A DNA stretch of 64,000 bases from Phylloscopus collybita (taxonomy: Eukaryota; Chordata; Aves; Passeriformes; Phylloscopidae), in assembly GCA_027886175.1 (NCBI GenBank), contig JAJNNQ010000139.1, positions 1 through 64,000 of the forward strand, in the 5' to 3' direction. A program made the translations under genes and the position numbers. Below, in pieces: positions 11,037 through 24,600 of the stretch; position 1 is the stretch's first letter, and the number at the start of each line of letters is the position of its first letter. The notes beneath the pieces were generated by a model. It was not told the origin of the DNA, ran no database searches, and was given only the letters and a program-made list of their open reading frames with translations.

Positions 11037-14000
11037 CCATGGGAAACCAAAGTCTCCACCCCAGGTTCCTCATGTCATTTTCTAGGAGGCCTCTGGCACT
11101 ACAGGAGGAGAAAAAGTTCCTATTGGTGGCATATTGCATCTGGGAGATATCCTCATTTGTATGTAATTTTAATAGCCATAAGCCCAGTGGCAGGCAGACA
11201 GTATTAGACACGAACGGTGGCCCTTTTCCATGGTAAACCAAAGTCTCCGCCTCAGGTTCTTGATGTCAATTTGTAGGAAGCCTTTGGCTCTTCAGGGGCA
11301 GACAAACTTCCATCTGGTGGTAGATTGCACCTGGGAGACATCCTCATTTGTATAGAATTTTAGTGGAATTTTAGTCGGCATAAGCCCAGTGTCTCGCAGA
11401 CAGCATTAGACACGAACTGTGGTCCATTTCCTTGGGAAACCAAAGTCTCCATCTCACATGCCTGATGTCAGTTTGTAGGAGGCCTTTGGCACTACAAGGG
11501 CAGATAAACTTCCAACTGGTGGTAGATTCCGTGCGGGAGATATCCTCATTTGTGAGGAATTTCAGCAGGCATAACCCCAGTGGCAGGCAGACAGCATTAG
11601 ACACAAACGGTGGTCCTTTTCCATGGGAAACCGAAGTCTCTACCCCACGTTCCTGATATTAGTTTGTAAGAGGCCTTTGGAAGTACAAGGGCAGAAAAAC
11701 TTCCATCTGGTGGTAGATTGCACCTGGGAGATATCCTCATTTTTATGGAACTTCAGTGGTATTAAAGTAGGCAGAAATCCAGCAGCAGGCAGACTGCTTT
11801 ACACACGAACGCTGGCCCATATCCATGGGAAACCAAAGTGTCCACTCCAGGCTCCTCATGTCAGTTTATAGAAGGCCTTTGGAAATACAAGGGCAGAAAA
11901 ACTTATATCTGGCGGTAGACTGCACCCGGGAGATGTCTTCATTTGTATGGAATTTCAGTGGAATTTTCGTAGGTAGAAGCCCAATGGCCGACAGACATTA
12001 GTAGACACGAACGGTGGCCCTTTTCCATGGGAAAACAAAGTCTCCAACCCAGGCTCCTGATGTCAGTTTGTAGGAGGCCTTTGGCACTACAAGGGCAGAC
12101 AAACCTCCATCTAGTGGTGGATCGCACCTCGTAGATGTCCTTATTTGTATGGAATTTTAGTGGTATTTTAGTACTCAGAAGCCCAGTTGCAGACAGAGAG
12201 CATTAAACATGAACGGTGGGCCTTTTCCATAGGAAACCAAAGTCTCCACGCCAGGTTCCGAATGTCAGTATAAAGGAGGCCTTTGGCACTGCAAGAGCAG
12301 ACAAACTTCCATCTGGTGGCATATTGCATCTGGGAGATATCCTCATTTGTATGGAACTTCAGCAGTCATAACCACAGTGCCAGGCAGACAGCATTAGACA
12401 GGAACGGTGGTCCTTTTCCATGGGAAACCAAAGTCTCCACCCTAGGTTTCTGATGGCAGTTTGTAGGAGGCCTTTGGAAACATAAGGGCAGAGAAACTTC
12501 CATCTGGTGTTAGTTTGCACCTTGGAGATATTCGCATTTGTATGGAATTTTAGAGGAATTTTAGTAGGCAGAATCCCAGCGGCAGGCAGACAGAATTAGA
12601 CATGAATAGTGGCCCATTTCCATGGGAAACCAAAGTCTCCACCCCAGGTTCCTGATGTCATTTTCTAGGAGGCCTCTGGCACTACAAGACGAGACAAACT
12701 TCCAACTGGTGGCATATTGCATCTGGGAGATATCCTCATTTGTATGTAATTTTAGTAGGCATAAGCCCAGTGGCAGGCAGACAGCATTAGACAGGAACGG
12801 TGGTCCTTTTCAATGGGAAACCAAAGTCTCCGCCCCAGGTTCCTGATGTCAATTTGTAGGAAGCCTTTGGCTCTACAGGGGCAGACAAACTTCCATCTGG
12901 TGGTAGATTGCACATGAGAGACATCCTCATTTGTATGGAATTTTAGTGGAATTTTAATAGGCAGAAGCCTCGTGGCAGGCACACATCATTAGACACGAAC
13001 GCTGGCCCATTTCCATGGGAAACCAAAGTTTCCAATCCAGGATCCTGATGTCAGTTTGAAGGAGGCGTTTGGCACTAGAAGGGCAGACAAAGTTCCGTCT
13101 GGTGGTTGATTGCATCGAGGAGATATCCTCATTTGTATGGAATTTCAGCAGGCAGAAGCCCAGTGGCACGCAGACAGCATTAGACATGAACAATGGACCT
13201 TTTCCATGGGAAACCAAAGTCTCCAGCTCACGTTCCTGATGTCAGTTTGTAGGAGGCCTTTGGAACTACAAGGGCAGACAAACTTCCATCTGGTGGTAGA
13301 TTGCACCTGGGAGATATCCTCATTTGTATAGAATTTTAGTGGAATTTTAGTAGGCAGAAGTCCAGCGGCAGGCAGACAGCATTACACACGAACGCTGGCC
13401 AATATCCATGGGAAACCAAAGTCTCCAACCCAGGCTCCTCATGTCAGTTTGTAGGAGGCCTTTGGCATTAAAAGGGCAGACAAACTTTCATCTGGTGGGA
13501 AATTGCATTTGGGAGATATCCTCATATGTATGGAACTTTGGTAGGCATATGCCCACTGGCAGGCAGACAGCATTAGACACGAACGGTGGCCTCTTTCCAT
13601 GGAAAAACAAAGTCTCCAGCCCACGTTCCTAATGTCAGTTTTTAGGAGACCTCTGGCACTACAGGAGGAGACAAACTTCCAACTGCTGGCATATTGCATC
13701 TGGGAGATATCCTCATTTGTGAGGTATTTCAGCAGGCATAACACCAGTGACAGGCAGACAGCATTAGACACGAACGGTGCCCCTTTTCCATGGGAAACCA
13801 AAGTCTCCACCCCACGTTCCTGACGTCAGTTTTTAGGAGGCATTTGGCACTACAGAGGCAGACAAACTTCCATCTGGTGGTAGATTGCATCTGGGAGACA
13901 TCCTCATTTGTATGGAATTTTAGTGGGATTTTAATAGGCAGAAGCCTAGTGGTAGACGCAAGTCATTAGACACGAACGCTGGCCCATTTCCATGGGAAAC

Positions 14001-16345
14001 CAAAGTCTCCACTCCAGGTTCCTGATGTGAGTTTGTAGGAGGCCTTTGGCACTACAAGAGCAGACAAAGTTCCATCTGGTTGTTGATTGCATCGAGGAGA
14101 TATCCTCATTTGTATGGAATTTCAGCAGGCAGAAGCCCAGTGGCAGGCAGACAGCATTAGACACGAACAATGGACCTTTTCCATGGGAAACCAAAATCTC
14201 CACCCCACGTTGCTGATGTCTCATTGTAGGAGGCGTTTTCGAATATAAGGGCAGAGAAACTTCCATCTGGTGTTAGGTTGTAGCTGGGAGATATACTCAT
14301 TTTTATGGAATTTTAGTGGAATTTTAGTAGGCAGAATCCCAGCAGCATGTAGACAGAATTAGACATGAATAGTGGCCCATTTCCATAGGAAACCAAAGTC
14401 TCCAACCCATGATCCTGATGTCATTTTCTAGGAGGCCTCTGGCACTACAAGAGGGGACAAACTTCCAATTGGTGGCATATTGCATCTGGGAGATATCCTC
14501 ATTTGTATGTAATTTTAGTACCCATAAGCCCAGTGGCAGGCAGACAGCATTAGACACGAACGGTGGCCCTTTTCCAGGGGAAACCAAAGTCTCCGCCCCA
14601 GGTTCCTGATGACAATTTGTAGGAGGCCTTTGGAATTACAAGGGCAGACAAACTTCTATCTGGTGGTAGATTGCACCTGGGAGATATCCTCATTTGTATA
14701 GAATTTTAGTGGAATTTTAGTAGGCATAAGCCCAGTGGCAGGCAGACAGCATTAGACACGAACAAGGGACCTTTTCCATGGGAAACCAAAGTCTCCACCT
14801 CACGTTCCTGATGTCAGTTTGTAGGAGGGCTTTGGAACTACAAGGGCAGACAAACTTCCATCTGGTGGTAGATTGCACCTGGGAGATATCCTCATTTGTG
14901 AGGAATTTCAGAAGGCATAACCCCAGTGGCAGGCAGATAGCATTAGACACGAACGGTGCCCTTTTCCATGGGAAACCAAAGTCTCCATCCCACGTTCCTG
15001 ATGTCAGTCATTAAGAGGCGAATGGAACTACAAGGGCAGAAAAATTTCCATCTGGTGGTAGATTGGACCTGGGAGATATCGCCATTTGTATGGAATTTTA
15101 GTGGTATTTTAGTAGGCAGAAGTCCAGCGGCAGGCAGACAGCATTACACACGAACGCTGGCCAATATCCATGGGAAACCAAAGTCTCCAACCCAGGCTCC
15201 TCATGTCAGTTTGTAGGAGGCCTTTGGCATTAAAAGGGCAGACAAACTTCCATCTGGTGGTTGATTGCATCGGCGAGATATGCTCATTTGTATGGGATTT
15301 CAGAAGGCAGAAGCCAAGTGGCACGCAGACAGCATTGGACACGAACAGTGGCCCATTTCCATGGGAAACCAAAATCTCCACCCCACGTTGCTGATGTCTC
15401 ATTGTAGGAGGCGTTTTCCAATATAAGGGCAGAAAAACTTCCATCTGGTTGTAGATTGCACCTGGGAGATATCCTCATTTCTATGGAATTTTAGTGGAAT
15501 TTTAGTAGGAAGAAACCCAGTGGCAGGCAGACAGCATTAGACACGAACAATGGCCCATTTCTATGGGAAACCAAAGCCTCAACTCCGGGTTCCGGGTGTC
15601 ATTTTGTAGGAGGCCTTTGGCACTACAAGGGCAGACAAAGTTCCGTCTTGTGTTTGATTGAATCGAGGAGATACCCTCATTTGTATGGAATTTCAGCAGG
15701 CAGAAGCCCAGTGGCAGGCAGACAGCATTAGACACGAACAATGGACTTTTTCCATGGGAAACCAAAGTCTCCACCTCACGTTCCTGATGTCAGTTTGTAG
15801 GAGGCCTTTGGAAATACAAGGGCAGGCAAACTTCCATCTGGTGGTAGATTGCACCTGGGAGATAACCTCATTTCTATAGAATTTTAGTGGAATTTTAGTA
15901 GGCATAAGGCCAGTGGCTGCCAGACAGCATTAGACACGAACGGTGGGCATTTCTTTGGGAAACAAAAGTCTCCACCCCCCGTTCGGGATGTCAGTTTTTA
16001 GGTGGCCTTTGGCACTACGGGGGCAGAAAAACTTCCACCCAGTGGTAGATTACACCTGGGAGATATCCTCATTTGTATGGAACTTCAGCAGTCATCACCA
16101 CAGTGCCAGGCAGACAGCATTAGACAGGAACGGTGGTCCTTTTCCATGAGAAAGCAAAGTCTCCACCCCAGGTTCCTGATGGCAGTTTGTAGGAGACCTT
16201 TGGAAACACAAGGGCAGAGAATCTTCCATCTGGTGTTAGATTGCACCTGGGAGATATACTCATTTGTATGGAATTTTAGTGGAATATTAGTAGACAGAAT
16301 CCCAGCTGCAGGTAGACAGAATTAGACATGAATAGTGGCTCATTT
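11037..16345 (+). repeat. HOR unit H4, full 27-mer (5,309 bp)
   Basis: This is a standard unit of exactly 5,309 bp. M1 has the ctgggag variant (shared with H5, H6, H8). M17 is type A ending in gcagagaaac. M14 has cctaatg (shared with H3 and H10). A private change in M27 turns ccatggg into ccatgag at 16,149, removing one NcoI-type palindrome. M24 is of the caactcc type. Confidence 0.93.
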
Positions 16346-19300
16346 CCATGGGAAACCAAAGTCTCCACCCCAGGTTCCTCATGTCATTTTCTAGGAGGCC
16401 TCTGGCACTACAGGAGGAGAAAAAGTTCCTATTGGTGGCATATTGCATCTGGGAGATATCCTCATTTGTATGTAATTTTAATAGCCATAAGCCCAGTGGC
16501 AGGCAGACAGTATTAGACACGAACGGTGGCCCTTTTCCATGGTAAACCAAAGTCTCCGCCTCAGGTTCTTGATGTCAATTTGTAGGAAGCCTTTGGCTCT
16601 TCAGGGGCAGACAAACTTCCATCTGGTGGTAGATTGCACCTGGGAGACATCCTCATTTGTATAGAATTTTAGTGGAATTTTAGTCGGCATAAGCCCAGTG
16701 TCTCGCAGACAGCATTAGACACGAACTGTGGTCCATTTCCTTGGGAAACCAAAGTCTCCATCTCACATGCCTGATGTCAGTTTGTAGGAGGCCTTTGGCA
16801 CTACAAGGGCAGATAAACTTCCAACTGGTGGTAGATTCCGTGCGGGAGATATCCTCATTTGTGAGGAATTTCAGCAGGCATAACCCCAGTGGCAGGCAGA
16901 CAGCATTAGACACAAACGGTGGTCCTTTTCCATGGGAAACCGAAGTCTCTACCCCACGTTCCTGATATTAGTTTGTAAGAGGCCTTTGGAAGTACAAGGG
17001 CAGAAAAACTTCCATCTGGTGGTAGATTGCACCTGGGAGATATCCTCATTTTTATGGAACTTCAGTGGTATTAAAGTAGGCAGAAATCCAGCAGCAGGCA
17101 GACTGCTTTACACACGAACGCTGGCCCATATCCATGGGAAACCAAAGTGTCCACTCCAGGCTCCTCATGTCAGTTTATAGAAGGCCTTTGGAAATACAAG
17201 GGCAGAAAAACTTATATCTGGCGGTAGACTGCACCCGGGAGATGTCTTCATTTGTATGGAATTTCAGTGGAATTTTCGTAGGTAGAAGCCCAATGGCCGA
17301 CAGACATTAGTAGACACGAACGGTGGCCCTTTTCCATGGGAAAACAAAGTCTCCAACCCAGGCTCCTGATGTCAGTTTGTAGGAGGCCTTTGGCACTACA
17401 AGGGCAGACAAACCTCCATCTAGTGGTGGATCGCACCTCGTAGATGTCCTTATTTGTATGGAATTTTAGTGGTATTTTAGTACTCAGAAGCCCAGTTGCA
17501 GACAGAGAGCATTAAACATGAACGGTGGGCCTTTTCCATAGGAAACCAAAGTCTCCACGCCAGGTTCCGAATGTCAGTATAAAGGAGGCCTTTGGCACTG
17601 CAAGAGCAGACAAACTTCCATCTGGTGGCATATTGCATCTGGGAGATATCCTCATTTGTATGGAACTTCAGCAGTCATAACCACAGTGCCAGGCAGACAG
17701 CATTAGACAGGAACGGTGGTCCTTTTCCATGGGAAACCAAAGTCTCCACCCTAGGTTTCTGATGGCAGTTTGTAGGAGGCCTTTGGAAACATAAGGGCAG
17801 AGAAACTTCCATCTGGTGTTAGTTTGCACCTTGGAGATATTCGCATTTGTATGGAATTTTAGAGGAATTTTAGTAGGCAGAATCCCAGCGGCAGGCAGAC
17901 AGAATTAGACATGAATAGTGGCCCATTTCCATGGGAAACCAAAGTCTCCACCCCAGGTTCCTGATGTCATTTTCTAGGAGGCCTCTGGCACTACAAGACG
18001 AGACAAACTTCCAACTGGTGGCATGTTGCATCTGGGAGATATCCTCATTTGTATGTAATTTTAGTAGGCATAAGCCCAGTGGCAGGCAGACAGCATTAGA
18101 CAGGAACGGTGGTCCTTTTCAATGGGAAACCAAAGTCTCCGCCCCAGGTTCCTGATGTCAATTTGTAGGAAGCCTTTGGCTCTACAGGGGCAGACAAACT
18201 TCCATCTGGTGGTAGATTGCACATGAGAGACATCCTCATTTGTATGGAATTTTAGTGGAATTTTAATAGGCAGAAGCCTCGTGGCAGGCACACATCATTA
18301 GACACGAACGCTGGCCCATTTCCATGGGAAACCAAAGTTTCCAATCCAGGATCCTGATGTCAGTTTGAAGGAGGCGTTTGGCACTACAAGGGCAGACAAA
18401 GTTCCGTCTGGTGGTTGATTGCATCGAGGAGATATCCTCATTTGTATGGAATTTCAGCAGGCAGAAGCCCAGTGGCACGCAGACAGCATTAGACATGAAC
18501 AATGGACCTTTTCCATGGGAAACCAAAGTCTCCAGCTCACGTTCCTGATGTCAGTTTGTAGGAGGCCTTTGGAACTACAAGGGCAGACAAACTTCCATCT
18601 GGTGGTAGATTGCACCTGGGAGATATCCTCATTTGTATAGAATTTTAGTGGAATTTTAGTAGGCAGAAGTCCAGCGGCAGGCAGACAGCATTACACACGA
18701 ACGCTGGCCAATATCCATGGGAAACCAAAGTCTCCAACCCAGGCTCCTCATGTCAGTTTGTAGGAGGCCTTTGGCATTAAAAGGGCAGACAAACTTTCAT
18801 CTGGTGGGAAATTGCATTTGGGAGATATCCTCATATGTATGGAACTTTGGTAGGGATATGCCCACTGGCAGGCAGACAGCATTAGACACGAACGGTGGCC
18901 TCTTTCCATGGAAAAACAAAGTCTCCAGCCCACGTTCCTGATGTCAGTTTTTAGGAGACCTCTGGCACTACAGGAGGAGACAAACTTCCAACTGCTGGCA
19001 TATTGCATCTGGGAGATATCCTCATTTGTGAGGTATTTCAGCAGGCATAACACCAGTGACAGGCAGACAGCATTAGACACGAACGGTGCCCCTTTTCCAT
19101 GGGAAACCAAAGTCTCCACCCCACGTTCCTGACGTCAGTTTTTAGGAGGCATTTGGCACTACAGAGGCAGACAAACTTCCATCTGGTGGTAGATTGCATC
19201 TGGGAGACATCCTCATTTGTATGGAATTTTAGTGGGATTTTAATAGGCAGAAGCCTAGTGGTAGACGCAAGTCATTAGACACGAACGCTGGCCCATTTCC

Positions 19301-21654
19301 ATGGGAAACCAAAGTCTCCACTCCAGGTTCCTGATGTGAGTTTGTAGGAGGCCTTTGGCACTACAAGAGCAGACAAAGTTCCATCTGGTGGTTGATTGCA
19401 TCGAGGAGATATCCTCATTTGTATGGAATTTCAGATGGCAGAAGCCCAGTGGCAGGCAGACAGCATTAGACACGAACAATGGACCTTTTCCATGGGAAAC
19501 CAAAATCTCCACCCCACGTTGCTGATGTCTCATTGTAGGAGGCGTTTTCGAATATAAGGGCAGAGAAACTTCCATCTGGTGTTAGGTTGTAGCTGGGAGA
19601 TATACTCATTTTTATGGAATTTTAGTGGAATTTTAGTAGGCAGAATCCCAGCAGCATGTAGACAGAATTAGACATGAATAGTGGCCCATTTCCATAGGAA
19701 ACCAAAGTCTCCAACCCATGATCCTGATGTCATTTTCTAGGAGGCCTCTGGCACTACAAGAGGGGACAAACTTCCAATTGGTGGCATATTGCATCTGGGA
19801 GATATCCTCATTTGTATGTAATTTTAGTACCCATAAGCCCAGTGGCAGGCAGACAGCATTAGACACGAACGGTGGCCCTTTTCCAGGGGAAACCAAAGTC
19901 TCCGCCCCAGGTTCCTGATGACAATTTGTAGGAGGCCTTTGGAATTACAAGGGCAGACAAACTTCTATCTGGTGGTAGATTGCACCTGGGAGATATCCTC
20001 ATTTGTATAGAATTTTAGTGGAATTTTAGTAGGCATAAGCCCAGTGGCAGGCAGACAGCATTAGACACGAACAAGGGACCTTTTCCATGGGAAACCAAAG
20101 TCTCCACCTCACGTTCCTGATGTCAGTTTGTAGGAGGGCTTTGGAACTACAAGGGCAGACAAACTTCCATCTGGTGGTAGATTGCACCTGGGAGATATCC
20201 TCATTTGTGAGGAATTTCAGAAGGCATAACCCCAGTGGCAGGCAGATAGCATTAGACACGAACGGTGCCCTTTTCCATGGGAAACCAAAGTCTCCATCCC
20301 ACGTTCCTGATGTCAGTCATTAAGAGGCGAATGGAACTACAAGGGCAGAAAAATTTCCATCTGGTGGTAGATTGGACCTGGGAGATATCGCCATTTGTAT
20401 GGAATTTTAGTGGTATTTTAGTAGGCAGAAGTCCAGCGGCAGGCAGACAGCATTACACACGAACGCTGGCCAATATCCATGGGAAACCAAAGTCTCCAAC
20501 CCAGGCTCCTCATGTCAGTTTGTAGGAGGCCTTTGGCATTAAAAGGGCAGACAAACTTCCATCTGGTGGTTGATTGCATCGGCGAGATATGCTCATTTGT
20601 ATGGGATTTCAGAAGGCAGAAGCCAAGTGGCACGCAGACAGCATTGGACACGAACAGTGGCCCATTTCCATGGGAAACCAAAATCTCCACCCCACGTTGC
20701 TGATGTCTCATTGTAGGAGGCGTTTTCCAATATAAGGGCAGAAAAACTTCCATCTGGTTGTAGATTGCACCTGGGAGATATCCTCATTTCTATGGAATTT
20801 TAGTGGAATTTTAGTAGGAAGAAACCCAGTGGCAGGCAGACAGCATTAGACACGAACAATGGCCCATTTCTATGGGAAACCAAAGCCTCAACTCCGGGTT
20901 CCGGGTGTCATTTTGTAGGAGGCCTTTGGCACTACAAGGGCAGACAAAGTTCCGTCTTGTGTTTGATTGAATCGAGGAGATACCCTCATTTGTATGGAAT
21001 TTCAGCAGGCAGAAGCCCAGTGGCAGGCAGACAGCATTAGACACGAACAATGGACTTTTTCCATGGGAAACCAAAGTCTCCACCTCACGTTCCTGATGTC
21101 AGTTTGTAGGAGGCCTTTGGAAATACAAGGGCAGGCAAACTTCCATCTGGTGGTAGATTGCACCTGGGAGATAACCTCATTTCTATAGAATTTTAGTGGA
21201 ATTTTAGTAGGCATAAGGCCAGTGGCTGCCAGACAGCATAAGACACGAACGGTGGGCATTTCTTTGGGAAACAAAAGTCTCCACCCCCCGTTCGGGATGT
21301 CAGTTTTTAGGTGGCCTTTGGCACTACGGGGGCAGAAAAACTTCCACCCAGTGGTAGATTACACCTGGGAGATATCCTCATTTGTATGGAACTTCAGCAG
21401 TCATCGCCACAGTGCCAGGCAGACAGCATTAGACAGGAACGGTGGTCCTTTTCCATGGGAAAGCAAAGTCTCCACCCCAGGTTCCTGATGGCAGTTTGTA
21501 GGAGGCCTTTGGAAACACAAGGGCAGAGAATCTTCCATCTGGTGTTAGATTGCACCTGGGAGATATACTCATTTGTATGGAATTTTAGTGGAATATTAGT
21601 AGACAGAATCCCAGCTGCATGTAGACAGAATTAGACATGAATAGTGGCTCATTT
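16346..21654 (+). repeat. HOR unit H5, full 27-mer, used here as reference unit
   Basis: Monomers M1-M27 start (first c of ccatgg or its equivalent) at 16346, 16537, 16739, 16930, 17132, 17334, 17536, 17727, 17929, 18120, 18322, 18513, 18715, 18906, 19097, 19299, 19490, 19692, 19883, 20085, 20275, 20477, 20668, 20870, 21061, 21262 and 21453. The length pattern is SLSLLLSLSLSLS followed by seven S-L pairs (M14-M27). One S is 190 bp and one L is 201 bp, giving 5,309 bp. Diagnostic variants: catgttgc in M9 (18,025) and actacaagg in M11, both shared with H6 and H7; gcataagacac near 21,238 and catcgccac near 21,403, both shared only with H7; and a private tagggatatg near 18,853. Confidence 0.95.
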
Positions 21655-24600
21655 CCATGGGAAACCAAAGTCTCCACCCCAGGTTCCTCATGTCATTTTC
21701 TAGGAGGCCTCTGGCACTACAGGAGGAGAAAAAGTTCCTATTGGTGGCATATTGCATCTGGGAGATATCCTCATTTGTATGTAATTTTAATAGCCATAAG
21801 CCCAGTGGCAGGCAGACAGTATTAGACACGAACGGTGGCCCTTTTCCATGGTAAACCAAAGTCTCCGCCTCAGGTTCTTGATGTCAATTTGTAGGAAGCC
21901 TTTGGCTCTTCAGGGGCAGACAAACTTCCATCTGGTGGTAGATTGCACCTGGGAGACATCCTCATTTGTATAGAATTTTAGTGGAATTTTAGTCAGCATA
22001 AGCCCAGTGTCTCGCAGACAGCATTAGACACGAACTGTGGTCCATTTCCTTGGGAAACCAAAGTCTCCATCTCACATGCCTGATGTCAGTTTGTAGGAGG
22101 CCTTTGGCACTACAAGGGCAGATAAACTTCCAACTGGTGGTAGATTCCGTGCGGGAGATATCCTCATTTGTGAGGAATTTCAGCAGGCATAACCCCAGTG
22201 GCAGGCAGACAGCATTAGACACAAACGGTGGTCCTTTTCCATGGGAAACCGAAGTCTCTACCCCACGTTCCTGATATTAGTTTGTAAGAGGCCTTTGGAA
22301 GTACAAGGGCAGAAAAACTTCCATCTGGTGGTAGATTGCACCTGGGAGATATCCACATTTTTATGGAATTTCAGTGGTATTAAAGTAGGCAGAAATCCAG
22401 CAGCAGGCAGACTGCTTTACACACGAACGCTGGCCCATATCCATGGGAAACCAAAGTGTCCACTCCAGGCTCCTCATGTCAGTTTATAGAAGGCCTTTGG
22501 AAATACAAGGGCAGAAAAACTTATATCTGGCGGTAGACTGCACCCGGGAGATGTCTTCATTTGTATGGAATTTCAGTGGAATTTTCGTAGGTAGAAGCCC
22601 AATGGCCGACAGACATTAGTAGACACGAACGGTGGCCCTTTTCCATGGGAAAACAAAGTCTCCAACCCAGGCTCCTGATGTCAGTTTGTAGGAGGCCTTT
22701 GGCACTACAAGGGCAGACAAACCTCCATCTAGTGGTGGATCGCACCTCGTAGATGTCCTTATTTGTATGGAATTTTAGTGGTATTTTAGTACTCAGAAGC
22801 CCAGTTGCAGACAGAGAGCATTAAACATGAACGGTGGGCCTTTTCCATAGGAAACCAAAGTCTCCACGCCAGGTTCCGAATGTCAGTATAAAGGAGGCCT
22901 TTGGCACTGCAAGAGCAGACAAACTTCCATCTGGTGGCATATTGCATCTGGGAGATATCCTCATTTGTATGGAACTTCAGCAGTCATAACCACAGTGCCA
23001 GGCAGACAGCATTAGACAGGAACGGTGGTCCTTTTCCATGGGAAACCAAAGTCTCCACCCTAGGTTTCTGATGGCAGTTTGTAGGAGGCCTTTGGAAACA
23101 TAAGGGCAGAGAAACTTCCATCTGGTGTTAGTTTGCACCTTGGAGATATTCGCATTTGTATGGAATTTTAGAGGAATTTTAGTAGGCAGAATCCCAGCGG
23201 CAGGCAGACAGAATTAGACATGAATAGTGGCCCATTTCCATGGGAAACCAAAGTCTCCACCCCAGGTTCCTGATGTCATTTTCTAGGAGGCCTCTGGCAC
23301 TACAAGACGAGACAAACTTCCAACTGGTGGCATGTTGCATCTGGGAGATATCCTCATTTGTATGTAATTTTAGTAGGCATAAGCCCAGTGGCAGGCAGAC
23401 AGCATTAGACAGGAACGGTGGTCCTTTTCAATGGGAAACCAAAGTCTCCGCCCCAGGTTCCTGATGTCAATTTGTAGGAAGCCTTTGGCTCTACAGGGGC
23501 AGACAAACTTCCATCTGGTGGTAGATTGCACATGAGAGACATCCTCATTTGTATGGAATTTTAGTGGAATTTTAATAGGCAGAAGCCTCGTGGCAGGCAC
23601 ACATCATTAGACACGAACGCTGGCCCATTTCCATGGGAAACCAAAGTTTCCAATCCAGGATCCTGATGTCAGTTTGAAGGAGGCGTTTGGCACTACAAGG
23701 GCAGACAAAGTTCCGTCTGGTGGTTGATTGCATCGAGGAGATATCCTCATTTGTATGGAATTTCAGCAGGCAGAAGCCCAGTGGCACGCAGACAGCATTA
23801 GACATGAACAATGGACCTTTTCCATGGGAAACCAAAGTCTCCAGCTCACGTTCCTGATGTCAGTTTGTAGGAGGCCTTTGGAACTACAAGGGCAGACAAA
23901 CTTCCATCTGGTGGTAGATTGCACCTGGGAGATATCCTCATTTGTATAGAATTTTAGTGGAATTTTAGTAGGCAGAAGTCCAGCGGCAGGCAGACAGCAT
24001 TACACACGAACGCTGGCCAATATCCATGGGAAACCAAAGTCTCCAACCCAGGCTCCTCATGTCAGTTTGTAGGAGGCCTTTGGCATTAAAAGGGCAGACA
24101 AACTTTCATCTGGTGGGAAATTGCATTTGGGAGATATCCTCATATGTATGGAACTTTGGTAGGCATATGCCCACTGGCAGGCAGACAGCATTAGACACGA
24201 ACGGTGGCCTCTTTCCATGGAAAAACAAAGTCTCCACCCCACGTTCCTGATGTCAGTTTTTAGGAGACCTCTGGCACTACAGGAGGAGACAAACTTCCAA
24301 CTGCTGGCATATTGCATCTGGGAGATATCCTCATTTGTGAGGTATTTCAGCAGGCATAACACCAGTGACAGGCAGACAGCATTAGACACGAACGGTGCCC
24401 CTTTTCCATGGGAAACCAAAGTCTCCACCCCACGTTCCTGACGTCAGTTTTTAGGAGGCATTTGGCACTACAGAGGCAGACAAACTTCCATCTGGTGGTA
24501 GATTGCATCTGGGAGACATCCTCATTTGTATGGAATTTTAGTGGGATTTTAATAGGCAGAAGCCTAGTGGTAGACGCAAGTCATTAGACACGAACGCTGG

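Noticed and set aside
16346..16537. Half-monomer substructure suggested by two ggcagaca words followed by ggtgg
   Set aside because: The words are about 105 bp apart with unequal spacing to ggtgg and little similarity between. The evidence is too weak to claim an ancestral 95-bp unit.
21262..21452. CENP-B box-like motif (cgttcgggatg in M26, ttttcgaatataagg in M17)
   Set aside because: Neither fits the core NTTCGNNNNANNCGGGN on either strand, and I found no other match by eye in the reference unit.
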